Position numbers and translations under genes: made by a program. Shown here piece by piece: positions 16,172 through 24,045 of a stretch of DNA of 43,396 nt. Numbering within the stretch: position 1 is the stretch's first letter; every line of letters starts with the position of its first letter. The stretch lies in contig NZ_CM002285.1 in assembly GCF_000497445.1 (NCBI RefSeq), forward strand, positions 7,460,394-7,503,789. Direction: 5' to 3'. Source of the DNA: Streptomyces roseochromogenus subsp. oscitans DS 12.976 (lineage in GTDB: Bacteria; Actinomycetota; Actinomycetes; Streptomycetales; Streptomycetaceae). The notes under the pieces are model-generated. The model saw only the letters and a list, made by a program, of their open reading frames with translations. It was not told the DNA's origin and did no database searches.

Positions 16172-16192
16172 CGACCCGGCGGGGCCCGGCCG

Positions 16193-16747
16193 TCATCCGT
16201 AGGCCCTGAGCGGGGGCCGGAAGACGGTCGGGCCCTGAGCCGCCGTCCGAGTTGCCCAGAAGGCGTTGCTGTGCGGGTCCACCGGGCCGTCGGACCACAG
16301 CGGTCCGTCCTGGCCGCCATGTGCCACGGGCGGCCGTGCGGAGCTCAGCGGTGTCCCGGGCGGTGGGGAACTCGGGGTGCGGGACGGCGCGTTGCGCCGG
16401 TGCTGGGTGCCGGTGCGGCCGTGTGCGCCGGCGGTGGTGTCGTCGCGGCCGGCGACGGGGTGGGCGTCGGGGAGGCCGCGACCGTCTGCTGGGCCGGCTG
16501 GTCGCCGCGGACCGCGGAGGCCACCGCGTACCCGGCGACCGCGAGTACCCCGGCCACCGCCGCGGTGGCGCCGACGACCCGCACCCAGCCACACCGGTCG
16601 ACGCGTGGCTCCGTGGCCGGGCCGGGACGGTGGCGCGGCCATGCCGCGTTCCACGCGGGCCAGGATGCGCGCGCGGTCGGGTTCGTGGGCCTCGGCTGCC
16701 TCGTGCAGCCGGGCGCGCAGCTCGTCGTGCACGCCCTGCCGCCTCAT
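16193..16747 (-). pseudogene. Decayed anti-sigma-type membrane protein gene
   Basis: The frame starting MRRQGVHDELRARLHEAAEA at ATG 16747 is good coding sequence, but the expected transmembrane stretch VRVVGATAAVAGVLAVAGYA lies in a different frame (about 16525-16584). The coding then returns to the first frame for GGQDGPLWSDGPVDPHSNAF, and the gene stops soon after, at a TGA (16193-16195). So there appear to be two compensating frameshifts, near 16592 and 16380-16400. Relatives I remember continue for some 100 residues after the DPHSN motif, which suggests a 3' truncation too. It sits right after the sigma-factor remnant, overlapping it in an ATGA junction, as in intact sigma/anti-sigma pairs. 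Confidence 0.6.
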
Positions 16748-16962
16748 CGGTTCCTTCCTCCGCTCTCGCCGCCCCGGGCGGCCATCGCCGCGTGCACCCG
16801 GTCCCAGCGGTGCCACAGTGCCGGCAGTGCGTCCGCCGCCAAGTCGTCGGCGGTGTCCGCCTCACCGGTCAACAGGTGGGCCAGACAGGCGAGTTCGGCG
16901 TGGTGCTGTTCGAAGAAGGCGGGGAATTCCACGGAGGCGGCGTCGTCGACGACTGTGCCCAC
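16744..16962 (-). pseudogene. ECF sigma factor (SigE-like) with internal deletion
   Basis: GTG 16962 has an AGAGG ribosome binding site and starts a 72-residue frame. It reads as region 2 of an actinobacterial SigE-family ECF sigma factor: EFPAFFEQHHAELACLAHLL, then GEADTADDLAADALPALWHR. Immediately after WHRWDRV it jumps to an Ala/Gly/Arg-rich tail (HAAMAARGGESGGRNR) and stop. Region 4, needed to read the -35 element, is missing, although the frame is intact and the ATGA overlap with the next gene is kept. This points to an in-frame internal deletion of about 100 codons rather than a random stop. It cannot work as a normal sigma factor. Confidence 0.72.
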
Positions 16963-17131
16963 GAGTGACCTCTTCTCGGTGCAGCTCTGCGAGTGTCTGT
17001 ACGGGGAGTCGGACAACGTATGGCTGACCGAACCCGAATCCGTAACACGCAGGTGACCTGAAACGGGTTCGACAAGGGAACAATCCAGCCAGCATCCGCC
17101 CGCCGATCATCAGATGACGAGGAGTGAGACC

Positions 17132-18529
17132 ATGTCAGTGGACCGGTATTTCAGGATATCCGAGCGGGGATCCACGGTTGGCCGGGAGATACGCGGCGGC
17201 GTCGCCACGTTCTTCACCATGGCCTACATCCTTGTCCTGAATCCGATCATCCTGGGCAGCGCCAAGGACAAGTACGGACACTCCCTCGACACCGGCCAAC
17301 TGGTCACCGCCACCGCGCTGGTGGCCTGTGTGATGACGATCGTCATGGGCGTCGGCGGCAATCTCCCGCTCGCGATCGCCGCCGGCCTCGGCCTCAACGC
17401 CGTCGTCGCCTTCCAGCTGGCACCACTGATGAGCTGGCCCGACGCGATGGGTCTGGTGGTCCTGGAGGGCCTGATCATCTGTCTGCTGGTGCTCACCGGG
17501 CTCCGAAAAGCGATCATGAACGCGATCCCGCATCAGCTGAAGCAGGCCATCGGCGTCGGCATCGGCCTGTTCATCGCGTTCATCGGCTTCGTCGACGCCG
17601 GATTCGTCAGCCGTGTCCCCGACGCCGCGAACACCACCGTGCCCGTGCAGCTGGGCGCCGTCGGACGGCTCACCGGCTGGCCCGTGCTCGTGTTCTGTCT
17701 CGGCGTGCTCCTCACCATCGCGCTGCTCGCGCGGAAGGTGAAGGGCGCGATCCTCATCAGCATCGTGACGATGACCGTCGTCGCGATCGTCATCAACGCC
17801 GTCGCCGGCATCAAGAGCTGGGGCCTGACCACGCCCAAGGTGCCCGACAAGATCGTGGCCGCACCGGACTTCGGGCTCATCGGTCACTTCAGCCTGTTCG
17901 GCGGCTTCGCCAAGGCCGGCGTCCTCACCGCCGTCCTGCTGGTCTTCACTCTGATCCTGTCCGACTTCTTCGACGCCATGGGCACGATCGTCGGCATCAG
18001 CGCGGAGGCCGGGCTGCTGGACGAGAAGGGGCAGGTGCCCGGCATCGGCCGCGTGCTGTTCATCGACGGCGCCGCGGCCGTCGCCGGCGGGCTCGGCTCC
18101 GCCTCCTCCAACACCGCCTATATCGAGTCCGCGGCCGGCGTCGGCGAGGGCGCCCGCACCGGCCTCGCCAACCTCGTCACCGGCGGCCTGTTCGGCCTCG
18201 CCCTCTTCCTCACCCCGCTGCTCACCATCGTCCCGCTCCAGGCGGCGGCGCCCGCGCTGATCGCCGTCGGCTTCCTGATGATGGCCCACGTCAAGCACAT
18301 CGACTGGGACCGGTACGAGATCGCCATCCCGGCGTTCGTGACCATCGCGGTGATGCCGTTCACGTACTCCATCACCGATGGCATCGGCGCCGGGTTCGTG
18401 TCCTACGCGCTCATCAAGACGGTGCTGGGGAAGGCGCGGGACGTCGACTGGCTGTTGTGGGGGGTCTCGGTGCTGTTCCTCGTGTACTTCGCGATCGACC
18501 CGGTGGAGCAGGCTCTCGGGGTGAAGTGA
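17132..18529 (+). CDS. NCS2-family purine permease (AzgA-like)
   Basis: This 465-residue, 12-14 helix transporter fits the AzgA-like branch of the NCS2 family (guanine/hypoxanthine/adenine uptake). Visible marks are the opening ISERGSTVGREIRGGVATFF, the AGLGLNAVVAF helix, ISAEAGLLDE after LSDFFDAMGTIVG, and the substrate-site segment SASSNTAYIESAAGVGEGA. ATG 17132 is preceded by a strong GAGGAG site, so the in-frame ATG at 17114 is less likely. It is convergent with the penicillin-binding protein gene, with only 8 bp between the stops. No purine enzymes are adjacent. Confidence 0.92.
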   Translation: MSVDRYFRISERGSTVGREIRGGVATFFTMAYILVLNPIILGSAKDKYGHSLDTGQLVTATALVACVMTIVMGVGGNLPLAIAAGLGLNAVVAFQLAPLMSWPDAMGLVVLEGLIICLLVLTGLRKAIMNAIPHQLKQAIGVGIGLFIAFIGFVDAGFVSRVPDAANTTVPVQLGAVGRLTGWPVLVFCLGVLLTIALLARKVKGAILISIVTMTVVAIVINAVAGIKSWGLTTPKVPDKIVAAPDFGLIGHFSLFGGFAKAGVLTAVLLVFTLILSDFFDAMGTIVGISAEAGLLDEKGQVPGIGRVLFIDGAAAVAGGLGSASSNTAYIESAAGVGEGARTGLANLVTGGLFGLALFLTPLLTIVPLQAAAPALIAVGFLMMAHVKHIDWDRYEIAIPAFVTIAVMPFTYSITDGIGAGFVSYALIKTVLGKARDVDWLLWGVSVLFLVYFAIDPVEQALGVK

Positions 18530-18537
18530 GGGGCCGC

Positions 18538-19992
18538 CTACTTCAGTGCCGCTTGCATCATCGCCTTGGCCACCGGCGCCGCCAAGCCGTTGCCGCTGAC
18601 CTCCGACCGCGCCGCGTCCGACTGTTCCACCATCACCGCCACGGCGACCTCCTTGCCGTTGCTGCCGGACTTGGCGAAGGACGTGAACCAGGCGTACGGC
18701 GTCTTGCTGTTGTTCTCGCCGTGCTGGGCGGTGCCGGTCTTGCCGCCGACGGTGGCCCCGTCGATCAGCGCGTTCGTGCCCGTGCCGTCCTTGACCACCG
18801 TCTCCATCGCCGACTGGAGCTGCTCGGCGGTGGAGGAGCTGACGATCTCCTTGCTGTCCGTGCTGTCGTCGTAGTTCTGCAGCACATCACCGCCACTGTC
18901 GGTGATCTGCGACACCATATGCGGCGAGACCAGCTTGCCGCCGTTGGCTATGGCCGCGGACACCATGGCCATCTGCAGCGGGGTCGCCGTGACGTCGAAC
19001 TGGCCGATGCCCGACAGCGCGGTCTGCGCCTTGTCCATGCCGGAGGGGTACACGCTGGCGTAGGCCCGCACCGGCACGTCCTGCTGGTCGTTGTTGAAGC
19101 CGAACTTCTCGGCCATGGCCTTCACCTTGTCCTGGCCGAGCTGGACGGCCATATGGCCGAAGACGTTGTTGCAGGAGTACCGCAGGGCCGTGCGGATCGA
19201 GGCGTTCTTGCACGGCGCCGACCTGTTCTCGTTCTCCAGCGGGCGCGTCGTACCCGGCATGATGTACGGGTCGGGGCTGTCGGTGGGGTCGTCCACGTTC
19301 TTGTACAGCCCGTTCTCCAGTGCGGCCGCCGCCACGACCAGCTTGAACGTCGAACCCGGCGGCAGCGGCTGGCGCAGCGCGCGGTTGGTGAGCGGCTTGT
19401 CCTTGTCCGCGTTGAGCTGCTTCCAGGCGCTCCCGGCGGTGTTGGCGTCGGTGAGCGAGGACGGGTCGTACGACGGCGTGGACACCACCGCGAGGAGCTT
19501 GCCGGTCTTCGGGTCGATCGCGACGGCCGCGCCCTTCTTGTCGCCGAGCGCGCGATAGGCAGCCTTCTGTACGTCCGGGTCGATCGTGGTGAGGACGTTG
19601 CCCGGGCCGGAGCGCTTGCCGGTGAGCGTGTCCATCACGTTCTTCAGCCGGTTGTCCGTGCCGTTCAGCAGTTCCTTGTAGACGCCCTCCAGCTGGGTGG
19701 GGGCATAGGCCTGCGAGGCGTAGCCCGTCACCGCGGCGTAGAGCCTGCCGTCCGTGTACGTCCGCTTGTACGCGAGGTCGCTCCCTGTCGTCCGCGTGGA
19801 GCCGGTGACCGCGTTTCCGGCCACGATGATGTTCCCGAGCGGCTGCGAGTACGTCTGGATCGCGTTCCGCCGGTTGTCGTTGTCGTCCGCCAGGGCCTTG
19901 CCGTCGTAGAACTGCACCCAGGTCGCCCTGACCAGCAGAGCGAGCACGAGCAGCAGCGCGAAGACGGACGCCCGCCTGATCGTCTTGTTCAT
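18538..19992 (-). CDS. Class B penicillin-binding protein (PbpA type)
   Basis: The 484-residue peptidoglycan transpeptidase has one N-terminal membrane anchor (VFALLLVLALLVRATWV), a dimerisation/pedestal region, and a C-terminal penicillin-binding domain. All three active-site motifs are present: Ser214-x-x-Lys217 (GSTFKL), SCN at residues 273-275, and KTG at 418-420 (GGKTGTAQ). The size and the YSQPLGNIIVAGNAVTGS segment fit the actinobacterial PbpA group; however, no FtsW/RodA, Ser/Thr kinase or FHA genes are adjacent, so it is one of the extra Streptomyces copies outside the pknAB-pbpA cluster. Confidence 0.92.
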   Translation of the reverse strand: MNKTIRRASVFALLLVLALLVRATWVQFYDGKALADDNDNRRNAIQTYSQPLGNIIVAGNAVTGSTRTTGSDLAYKRTYTDGRLYAAVTGYASQAYAPTQLEGVYKELLNGTDNRLKNVMDTLTGKRSGPGNVLTTIDPDVQKAAYRALGDKKGAAVAIDPKTGKLLAVVSTPSYDPSSLTDANTAGSAWKQLNADKDKPLTNRALRQPLPPGSTFKLVVAAAALENGLYKNVDDPTDSPDPYIMPGTTRPLENENRSAPCKNASIRTALRYSCNNVFGHMAVQLGQDKVKAMAEKFGFNNDQQDVPVRAYASVYPSGMDKAQTALSGIGQFDVTATPLQMAMVSAAIANGGKLVSPHMVSQITDSGGDVLQNYDDSTDSKEIVSSSTAEQLQSAMETVVKDGTGTNALIDGATVGGKTGTAQHGENNSKTPYAWFTSFAKSGSNGKEVAVAVMVEQSDAARSEVSGNGLAAPVAKAMMQAALK

Positions 19993-20046
19993 CCCGCTGG
20001 AAAGACGTTCGAGAGGGGCCTGATCGTTCCCGTACGCCCCGTTTTC

Positions 20047-20706
20047 TCATCGTGCGTTCAGGAAACCGGCCTCGTACGCGGCGATCACCGCCTGGGTGCG
20101 GTCCCGGGCGCCGGTCTTCGCGAGGACGGCCGCCACGTGCGACTTCACGGTCGCGGGGCCCACGTCCAGGCGGCGGGCGATCTCGGCGTTGGTCAGTCCG
20201 TCGGCCATGTGCCGCAGCACATCGCGCTCGCGTCCGGTGAGCTTGCTGACCCAGGGCGCGGACGGGGCGGTCCGGCGCGCGTGTTCGGCCGCGAGAGCGC
20301 GTACGGCCGACGGGAAGAGCAGGCTGTCGGTGCGCGCCACCAGCCTTACCGCCTGCACCAGGGTGTCGGCGTCGGCCCGCTTCAGCAGGAAGCCGGCGGC
20401 GCCGGCACGCAGCGCGTCGTACACGTAGGAGTCGTTCTCGAAGGTGGTCACGACCACGATCCGCGGCGGGTGCTCCAGGGTGCCGACGATCTGTTCGGTG
20501 GCCCGGATGCCGTCGATCTCCGGCATGCGGACGTCCATGAGCACGACGTCGGGCCGCAGCTCCCGGACCACCGACACGGCCTCGGCGCCGGTCGTCGCCT
20601 CGCCGGCCACCTCCAGGTCCGGTTCGGCGGAGAGGATGGCGCGCAGGGCCGTGCGGACCATGCGCTCGTCGTCGGCGAGGACGATCCGGAGGGCGAGCTG
20701 GGTCAT
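20047..20706 (-). CDS. Two-component response regulator, NarL/LuxR type
   Basis: This 219-residue regulator has a receiver domain (IVLADDERMVRTAL opening, phospho-acceptor Asp58 in VLMDVRMPEIDG, and the conserved Thr/Lys segments VVTTFEN and FLLKRADAD) and a C-terminal LuxR helix-turn-helix (LTGRERDVLRHMADGLTNAE and TVKSHVAAVLAKTG). Its ATG overlaps the stop of the histidine kinase gene by 4 bp, so they form a cognate pair. Targets are unknown; the membrane protein at the head of the operon is an obvious candidate partner. Confidence 0.95.
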   Translation of the reverse strand: MTQLALRIVLADDERMVRTALRAILSAEPDLEVAGEATTGAEAVSVVRELRPDVVLMDVRMPEIDGIRATEQIVGTLEHPPRIVVVTTFENDSYVYDALRAGAAGFLLKRADADTLVQAVRLVARTDSLLFPSAVRALAAEHARRTAPSAPWVSKLTGRERDVLRHMADGLTNAEIARRLDVGPATVKSHVAAVLAKTGARDRTQAVIAAYEAGFLNAR

Positions 20707-22010
20707 GCGGAGCCTTTCGGGAGCGGTCGGGGACGTGCGTCGGCCGCGGTCGCGGGCGGGGCGGTCGTCCTGGGCGTGGTCAGGGGCAGCCGTACGGACA
20801 GACGCCAGGCGTCCCCCGACGGGCCCGCCTGAGCCGTGCCGCCCAGCAGCCGCACTCGGTCGGCGACGCCCCGCAGGCCGTGCCCGCCGCCGGGGCGCGG
20901 CACCCGGGCGGTGCCCAGGACGTTCTCGACGGTGATCTCCAGATGCCCGTCCGCGGTGGCGATACGGACCGCGACCGGTGTGCCGGCGTGCTTCAGGGCG
21001 TTGCTCAGGCCCTCCTGCACGATCCGGTAGGCCTCCCGGGAGACCAGCGGGGGCAGCGCCGCGGGGTCGGTGGCGACGGTGGCCGTCACGGGCTGCCCGG
21101 CGGCCCGGGTACGGCGCAGCAGCCCGTCCAGGTCGGTCGCGAGGGTCGGCGCGGGTGCGGTGCCCGGCGCGTCCCCGTCGCGCAACACGCCCAGCACGGC
21201 ATCCAGTTCGCCGACGGTGCGCCGGGTGGTCTCCTCGATGGCGGCGAGCGCCTCGCGGACGAACTCCGGGTCGCTGCCGAGGACCCGGCGGGCCGCGCTC
21301 GCCTGGAGGGTGACGGCGCTCAGGGCATGGCCGACGGAGTCGTGCAGCTCGCGGGCGAGCCGGTTGCGTACGGCGAGGTCGGCGGCGCGGGCCTCGGCGG
21401 CGGCCAGCCGGTCCTCGGGGGTGGGTCCGAGCAGCGCCGGTGCCCAGCGGGCCAGCAGGGCTCCGCAGCCCGCGGCACACGTGGCGAGCGCGAGCAGTAT
21501 GGCCAGTCCCGCGACCGGGCTGAGCGCCAACGCCCAGCCGTGGCCCAGGACTCCGGGCAGGGCGAGCGGGGAGTGGCGCAGCCCGGCGAACAGGGGCAGC
21601 ACCATCAGGGCGACCGCGAACGGGGGCACCGCCAGCGACATCCCCGCGATGATCCCGCCGAATCCGAGATGCAGCGTGAACCAGGCGGCCGTACGGGCCC
21701 GTTCGGCCCGGGTGCCGGCCGGGCCGTGGGCGAGGGCGTCCCCGTCGATCCCGCACAGGGCGCGCACGGCGGCGGACTCCAGCGGCCGGGTCAGCGGGAA
21801 CAGCGAGGTGGCGGTGGCGATCGGCAACCCGACGGCGAACGACCCGAGTTGGAGGGGCAGGGACTGGAAGACGTCGTTCACTCCGGTGAGCGGCCCGACG
21901 ATCAGCGAGCCGACCAGGACGTACGGCATGGCGAGCGCGCCGCCGAGGATCAGATGCACCCACCGGCGTCGCGCCCGCCCGCCGAAGAGCAGCCTCAACG
22001 CCTCGCGCAC
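20703..22010 (-). CDS. Sensor histidine kinase, NarL-partner type (HisKA_3)
   Basis: This 435-residue kinase has several N-terminal membrane segments up to about residue 190, then a HisKA_3 dimerisation helix with the phospho-acceptor His223 (RELHDSVGHALSAV) and a HATPase domain. That domain has an N-box (IVQEGLSNALKHAG) and a glycine box (GGGHGLRGVADRVRLLG). Start GTG 22010 is chosen for the AAGGAC site and because the upstream extension would lie entirely inside the preceding gene. This gives a 16-bp overlap with that gene. It pairs with the response regulator downstream. The signal is not evident from sequence. Confidence 0.9.
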   Translation of the reverse strand: MREALRLLFGGRARRRWVHLILGGALAMPYVLVGSLIVGPLTGVNDVFQSLPLQLGSFAVGLPIATATSLFPLTRPLESAAVRALCGIDGDALAHGPAGTRAERARTAAWFTLHLGFGGIIAGMSLAVPPFAVALMVLPLFAGLRHSPLALPGVLGHGWALALSPVAGLAILLALATCAAGCGALLARWAPALLGPTPEDRLAAAEARAADLAVRNRLARELHDSVGHALSAVTLQASAARRVLGSDPEFVREALAAIEETTRRTVGELDAVLGVLRDGDAPGTAPAPTLATDLDGLLRRTRAAGQPVTATVATDPAALPPLVSREAYRIVQEGLSNALKHAGTPVAVRIATADGHLEITVENVLGTARVPRPGGGHGLRGVADRVRLLGGTAQAGPSGDAWRLSVRLPLTTPRTTAPPATAADARPRPLPKGSA

Positions 22011-22981
22011 CGTGGGTCCTTGACGGATCGGTCCGCGAAGAAGCGGGTGGCGAGGGCAGCCACGAGCAAGCCGGTGATCACCTGCCCAGCGTAGGTGAGA
22101 GTCAGCACCGGTGTCGGACGATCGGCGGCGTCCGGCGCGGTGACGAGGGCGCCGAGAGCCATCCAGGCGCCCCAGCAGGCGGCCGCGCCGGAGCCGGTCA
22201 AGGCCAGGGCGAGCGGCACGGCGACCGGCAGCGCACCGGCGCGGGGCAGCGCGAGCTGCCAGACGCCGAGTACGGCGGCGGCCAGGGAGACGGCCATCAG
22301 CGTGTCCATCAGCCGGCCTCCGGGGTGGCCCGGGCTCAGCCCCGCCGTGCCGCCGCAGGCCCACAGCAGTCTGGTGCCGGCCGGGAACAGCGCGAGCGCC
22401 GTCACCGTCACCGCCGGTCCCCACCCGCCGGCCGAGGTGCCGCTCCGCGCCATCTCCCGCACCCGTCCCCGCCACAGGTGCCCCCACCGGTCACGGGCGT
22501 ACGCGGCGAACAGCGCCCCGAGGGCCAGACCCTGCACGATGAACCCGCCGTACACCACGTCGAACACCCAACCGGCCAGGAACGGCTTGTCCCCGCCGCC
22601 GTCCCCGCCGTCCCCGTGGACGGCGTGGAGCACCAACTGCACCGGGAATCCGGCCATGATCGGCGCGAGCAGACCGGTGGCGATCCACATCGGCACGGCC
22701 AGCAGCCAGGCGGGCACCCGCCGCCCCCACGGACGGGTCAGCAGCAGCGCCAGCACGACGACGGCCGCGTCCATCAGCACGGTGAGCCCATTGGCGACGA
22801 TCATGGTCACCCGGTGCGCCAGCAACGGGCTCCCGTCCGGGATCCCGGCGTGACTCCCGGCGATCCAGGCGACCTTGAGGGAGAGATACGGCAGGCAGGC
22901 GGCGACGGCCACGAGGCGCAGCAGCCGGCGCCGTGCGGAGACGCCGGCGGCGGCCGGGGCGAGAGCGGTCGAGTGCGTCAT
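21995..22981 (-). CDS. Multi-pass membrane protein of unknown function
   Basis: I do not recognise a family for this 328-residue protein. It has about eight hydrophobic segments (for example VTMIVANGLTVLMDAAVVVL, VPAWLLAVPMWIATGLLAPI and VAVPLALALTGSGAAACWG). A short acidic/glycine-rich loop HGDGGDGGGD lies near residue 125. It is the first gene of an operon with the histidine kinase and response regulator, overlapping the kinase start by 16 bp. That arrangement suggests an accessory or sensed membrane component of the two-component system, which is inference. Confidence 0.8.
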   Translation of the reverse strand: MTHSTALAPAAAGVSARRRLLRLVAVAACLPYLSLKVAWIAGSHAGIPDGSPLLAHRVTMIVANGLTVLMDAAVVVLALLLTRPWGRRVPAWLLAVPMWIATGLLAPIMAGFPVQLVLHAVHGDGGDGGGDKPFLAGWVFDVVYGGFIVQGLALGALFAAYARDRWGHLWRGRVREMARSGTSAGGWGPAVTVTALALFPAGTRLLWACGGTAGLSPGHPGGRLMDTLMAVSLAAAVLGVWQLALPRAGALPVAVPLALALTGSGAAACWGAWMALGALVTAPDAADRPTPVLTLTYAGQVITGLLVAALATRFFADRSVKDPRCARR

Positions 22982-23056
22982 GCCTCAACGCTCCCGCGCG
23001 GAGCCGGGAGTTCACTTCCTGCCCACCGACGATCCGCCTCCGCCGGACGGGGGAGA

Positions 23057-23089
23057 CGCCGGGCGCCGGGGCGGACGCGGCACCCGGCG
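23057..23089 (-). terminator. Hairpin after the IclR gene
   Basis: CGCCGGGCGCC (23057-23067) can pair with GGCACCCGGCG (23079-23089) at 10 of 11 positions around an 11-base loop. It lies just downstream of the IclR stop and before the next minus-strand gene, where a terminator is expected. Confidence 0.5.
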
Positions 23090-23107
23090 TGATGCGTGGT
23101 GCCGTGC

Positions 23108-23881
23108 CTACAGCCGGCGCGTCGCCAGCGTCAGCCGGTCGCGGGCGTCGAACAGGGCGTCCTTGATCGTCTGTTCATGGGCGGGCGTCAGCCGGGCCAC
23201 CGGCACCGAGCAGCTGATCGCGTCCCGGGCCGGGGTGCGGTACGGGATCGCCACGCCGAAGCAGCGCAGCCCCAGCGTGTTCTCCTCACGGTCGACGGCG
23301 AAGCCCTGCTCCCGCACCTGGTGCAGCTCCTCGATGAGCCTCTCCCGGTCGGTGATGGTGTTCTCGGTCAGCGCGGGCAGTGTCTCCGGCAGCAGCTTGC
23401 GCACCTGCTCGTCGCTGTACGTGGCGAGGATCGACTTGCCGAGCGAGGTGGAGTGGGCCGGCAGCCGGCGCCCCACCCGGGTGAAGGGGCGCAGATAGTG
23501 CTGGGACTGGCGGGTGGCCAGATAGACGACGTTGGTGCCGTCGAGCCGGGCCAGGTGGATGGTCTCCGTGGTGTCGTCCGAGAGCCGGTCCAGGGTGGGC
23601 CGCGCGGCGGCCACCACCTCGTCGCCGTCGATGTACGACGTGCCGACCAGCAGCGCCCGCACCCCGATGCCGTACCGCGTGCCGGTCGCGTCCGTCTCCA
23701 CCCAGCCCAGCTCCACGAGGGTGCGCAGCAGCATGTACAGGCTGGACTTGGGGTACCCGACGGCCTCCTGTACGGCCGCAAGGGAGTGCATACCGGGCCG
23801 GCCGGCGAAGTACTCCAGCAGCTCAACGGTCCGCACCGCGGACTTGACCTGCGCTCCGCCCCCTGCGTCGGCTGCCGTCAT
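23108..23881 (-). CDS. IclR-family transcriptional regulator
   Basis: The 257-residue protein has an N-terminal winged helix (VKSAVRTVELLEYFAGRPG, AAVQEAVGYPKSSLYMLLRT) and a C-terminal IclR effector domain (GTNVVYLATRQSQHYLRPF, LPAHSTSLGKSILATYSDE, and the late FGVAIPYRTPARDAISCSVP). IclR proteins sense small carboxylates and often regulate a divergent catabolic gene. ATG 23881 was chosen over ATG 23962 because it has AAGG elements upstream and gives the normal family length; the longer form would run through the operator region. It is divergent from the semialdehyde dehydrogenase gene and is probably its regulator. Confidence 0.92.
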   Translation of the reverse strand: MTAADAGGGAQVKSAVRTVELLEYFAGRPGMHSLAAVQEAVGYPKSSLYMLLRTLVELGWVETDATGTRYGIGVRALLVGTSYIDGDEVVAAARPTLDRLSDDTTETIHLARLDGTNVVYLATRQSQHYLRPFTRVGRRLPAHSTSLGKSILATYSDEQVRKLLPETLPALTENTITDRERLIEELHQVREQGFAVDREENTLGLRCFGVAIPYRTPARDAISCSVPVARLTPAHEQTIKDALFDARDRLTLATRRL

Positions 23882-23913
23882 CGCCCTTGACCCCTTCGTT
23901 CGCCTCGTTCGAC

Positions 23914-23995
23914 GAGGACCCTGGATATTTGAGGACCCAGATATGTAGTCTCCGAGCAGCATTCATCATCAGAGACAGTGTTCAGTATATCGAAC
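23914..23995. promoter_or_regulatory. Divergent operator region of IclR and aldehyde dehydrogenase genes
   Basis: Two elements stand out. A 17-bp tandem repeat (GAGGACCCTGGATATTT at 23914-23930 and GAGGACCCAGATATGTA at 23931-23947) creates opposing ATATyTG half-sites. Separately, GTTCAGTATATCGAAC (23980-23995) is a dyad with 12 of 16 positions symmetrical, of the form GTTC-N2-TATA-N2-GAAC. That dyad resembles the binding sites of IclR-family catabolic regulators such as PcaR/PcaU. They lie between the IclR start and the dehydrogenase start. IclR binding is inference. Confidence 0.55.
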
Positions 23996-24045
23996 GCGGC
24001 TGATGGGTGACCCAGTAGTGCGGCCTTGTCTGGAGGGGACCCGCG

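Noticed and set aside
17135..18298. A long minus-strand frame antisense to the purine permease
   Set aside because: It is Asp/Glu/Gly/His-rich shadow sequence of a clear membrane transporter on the other strand.
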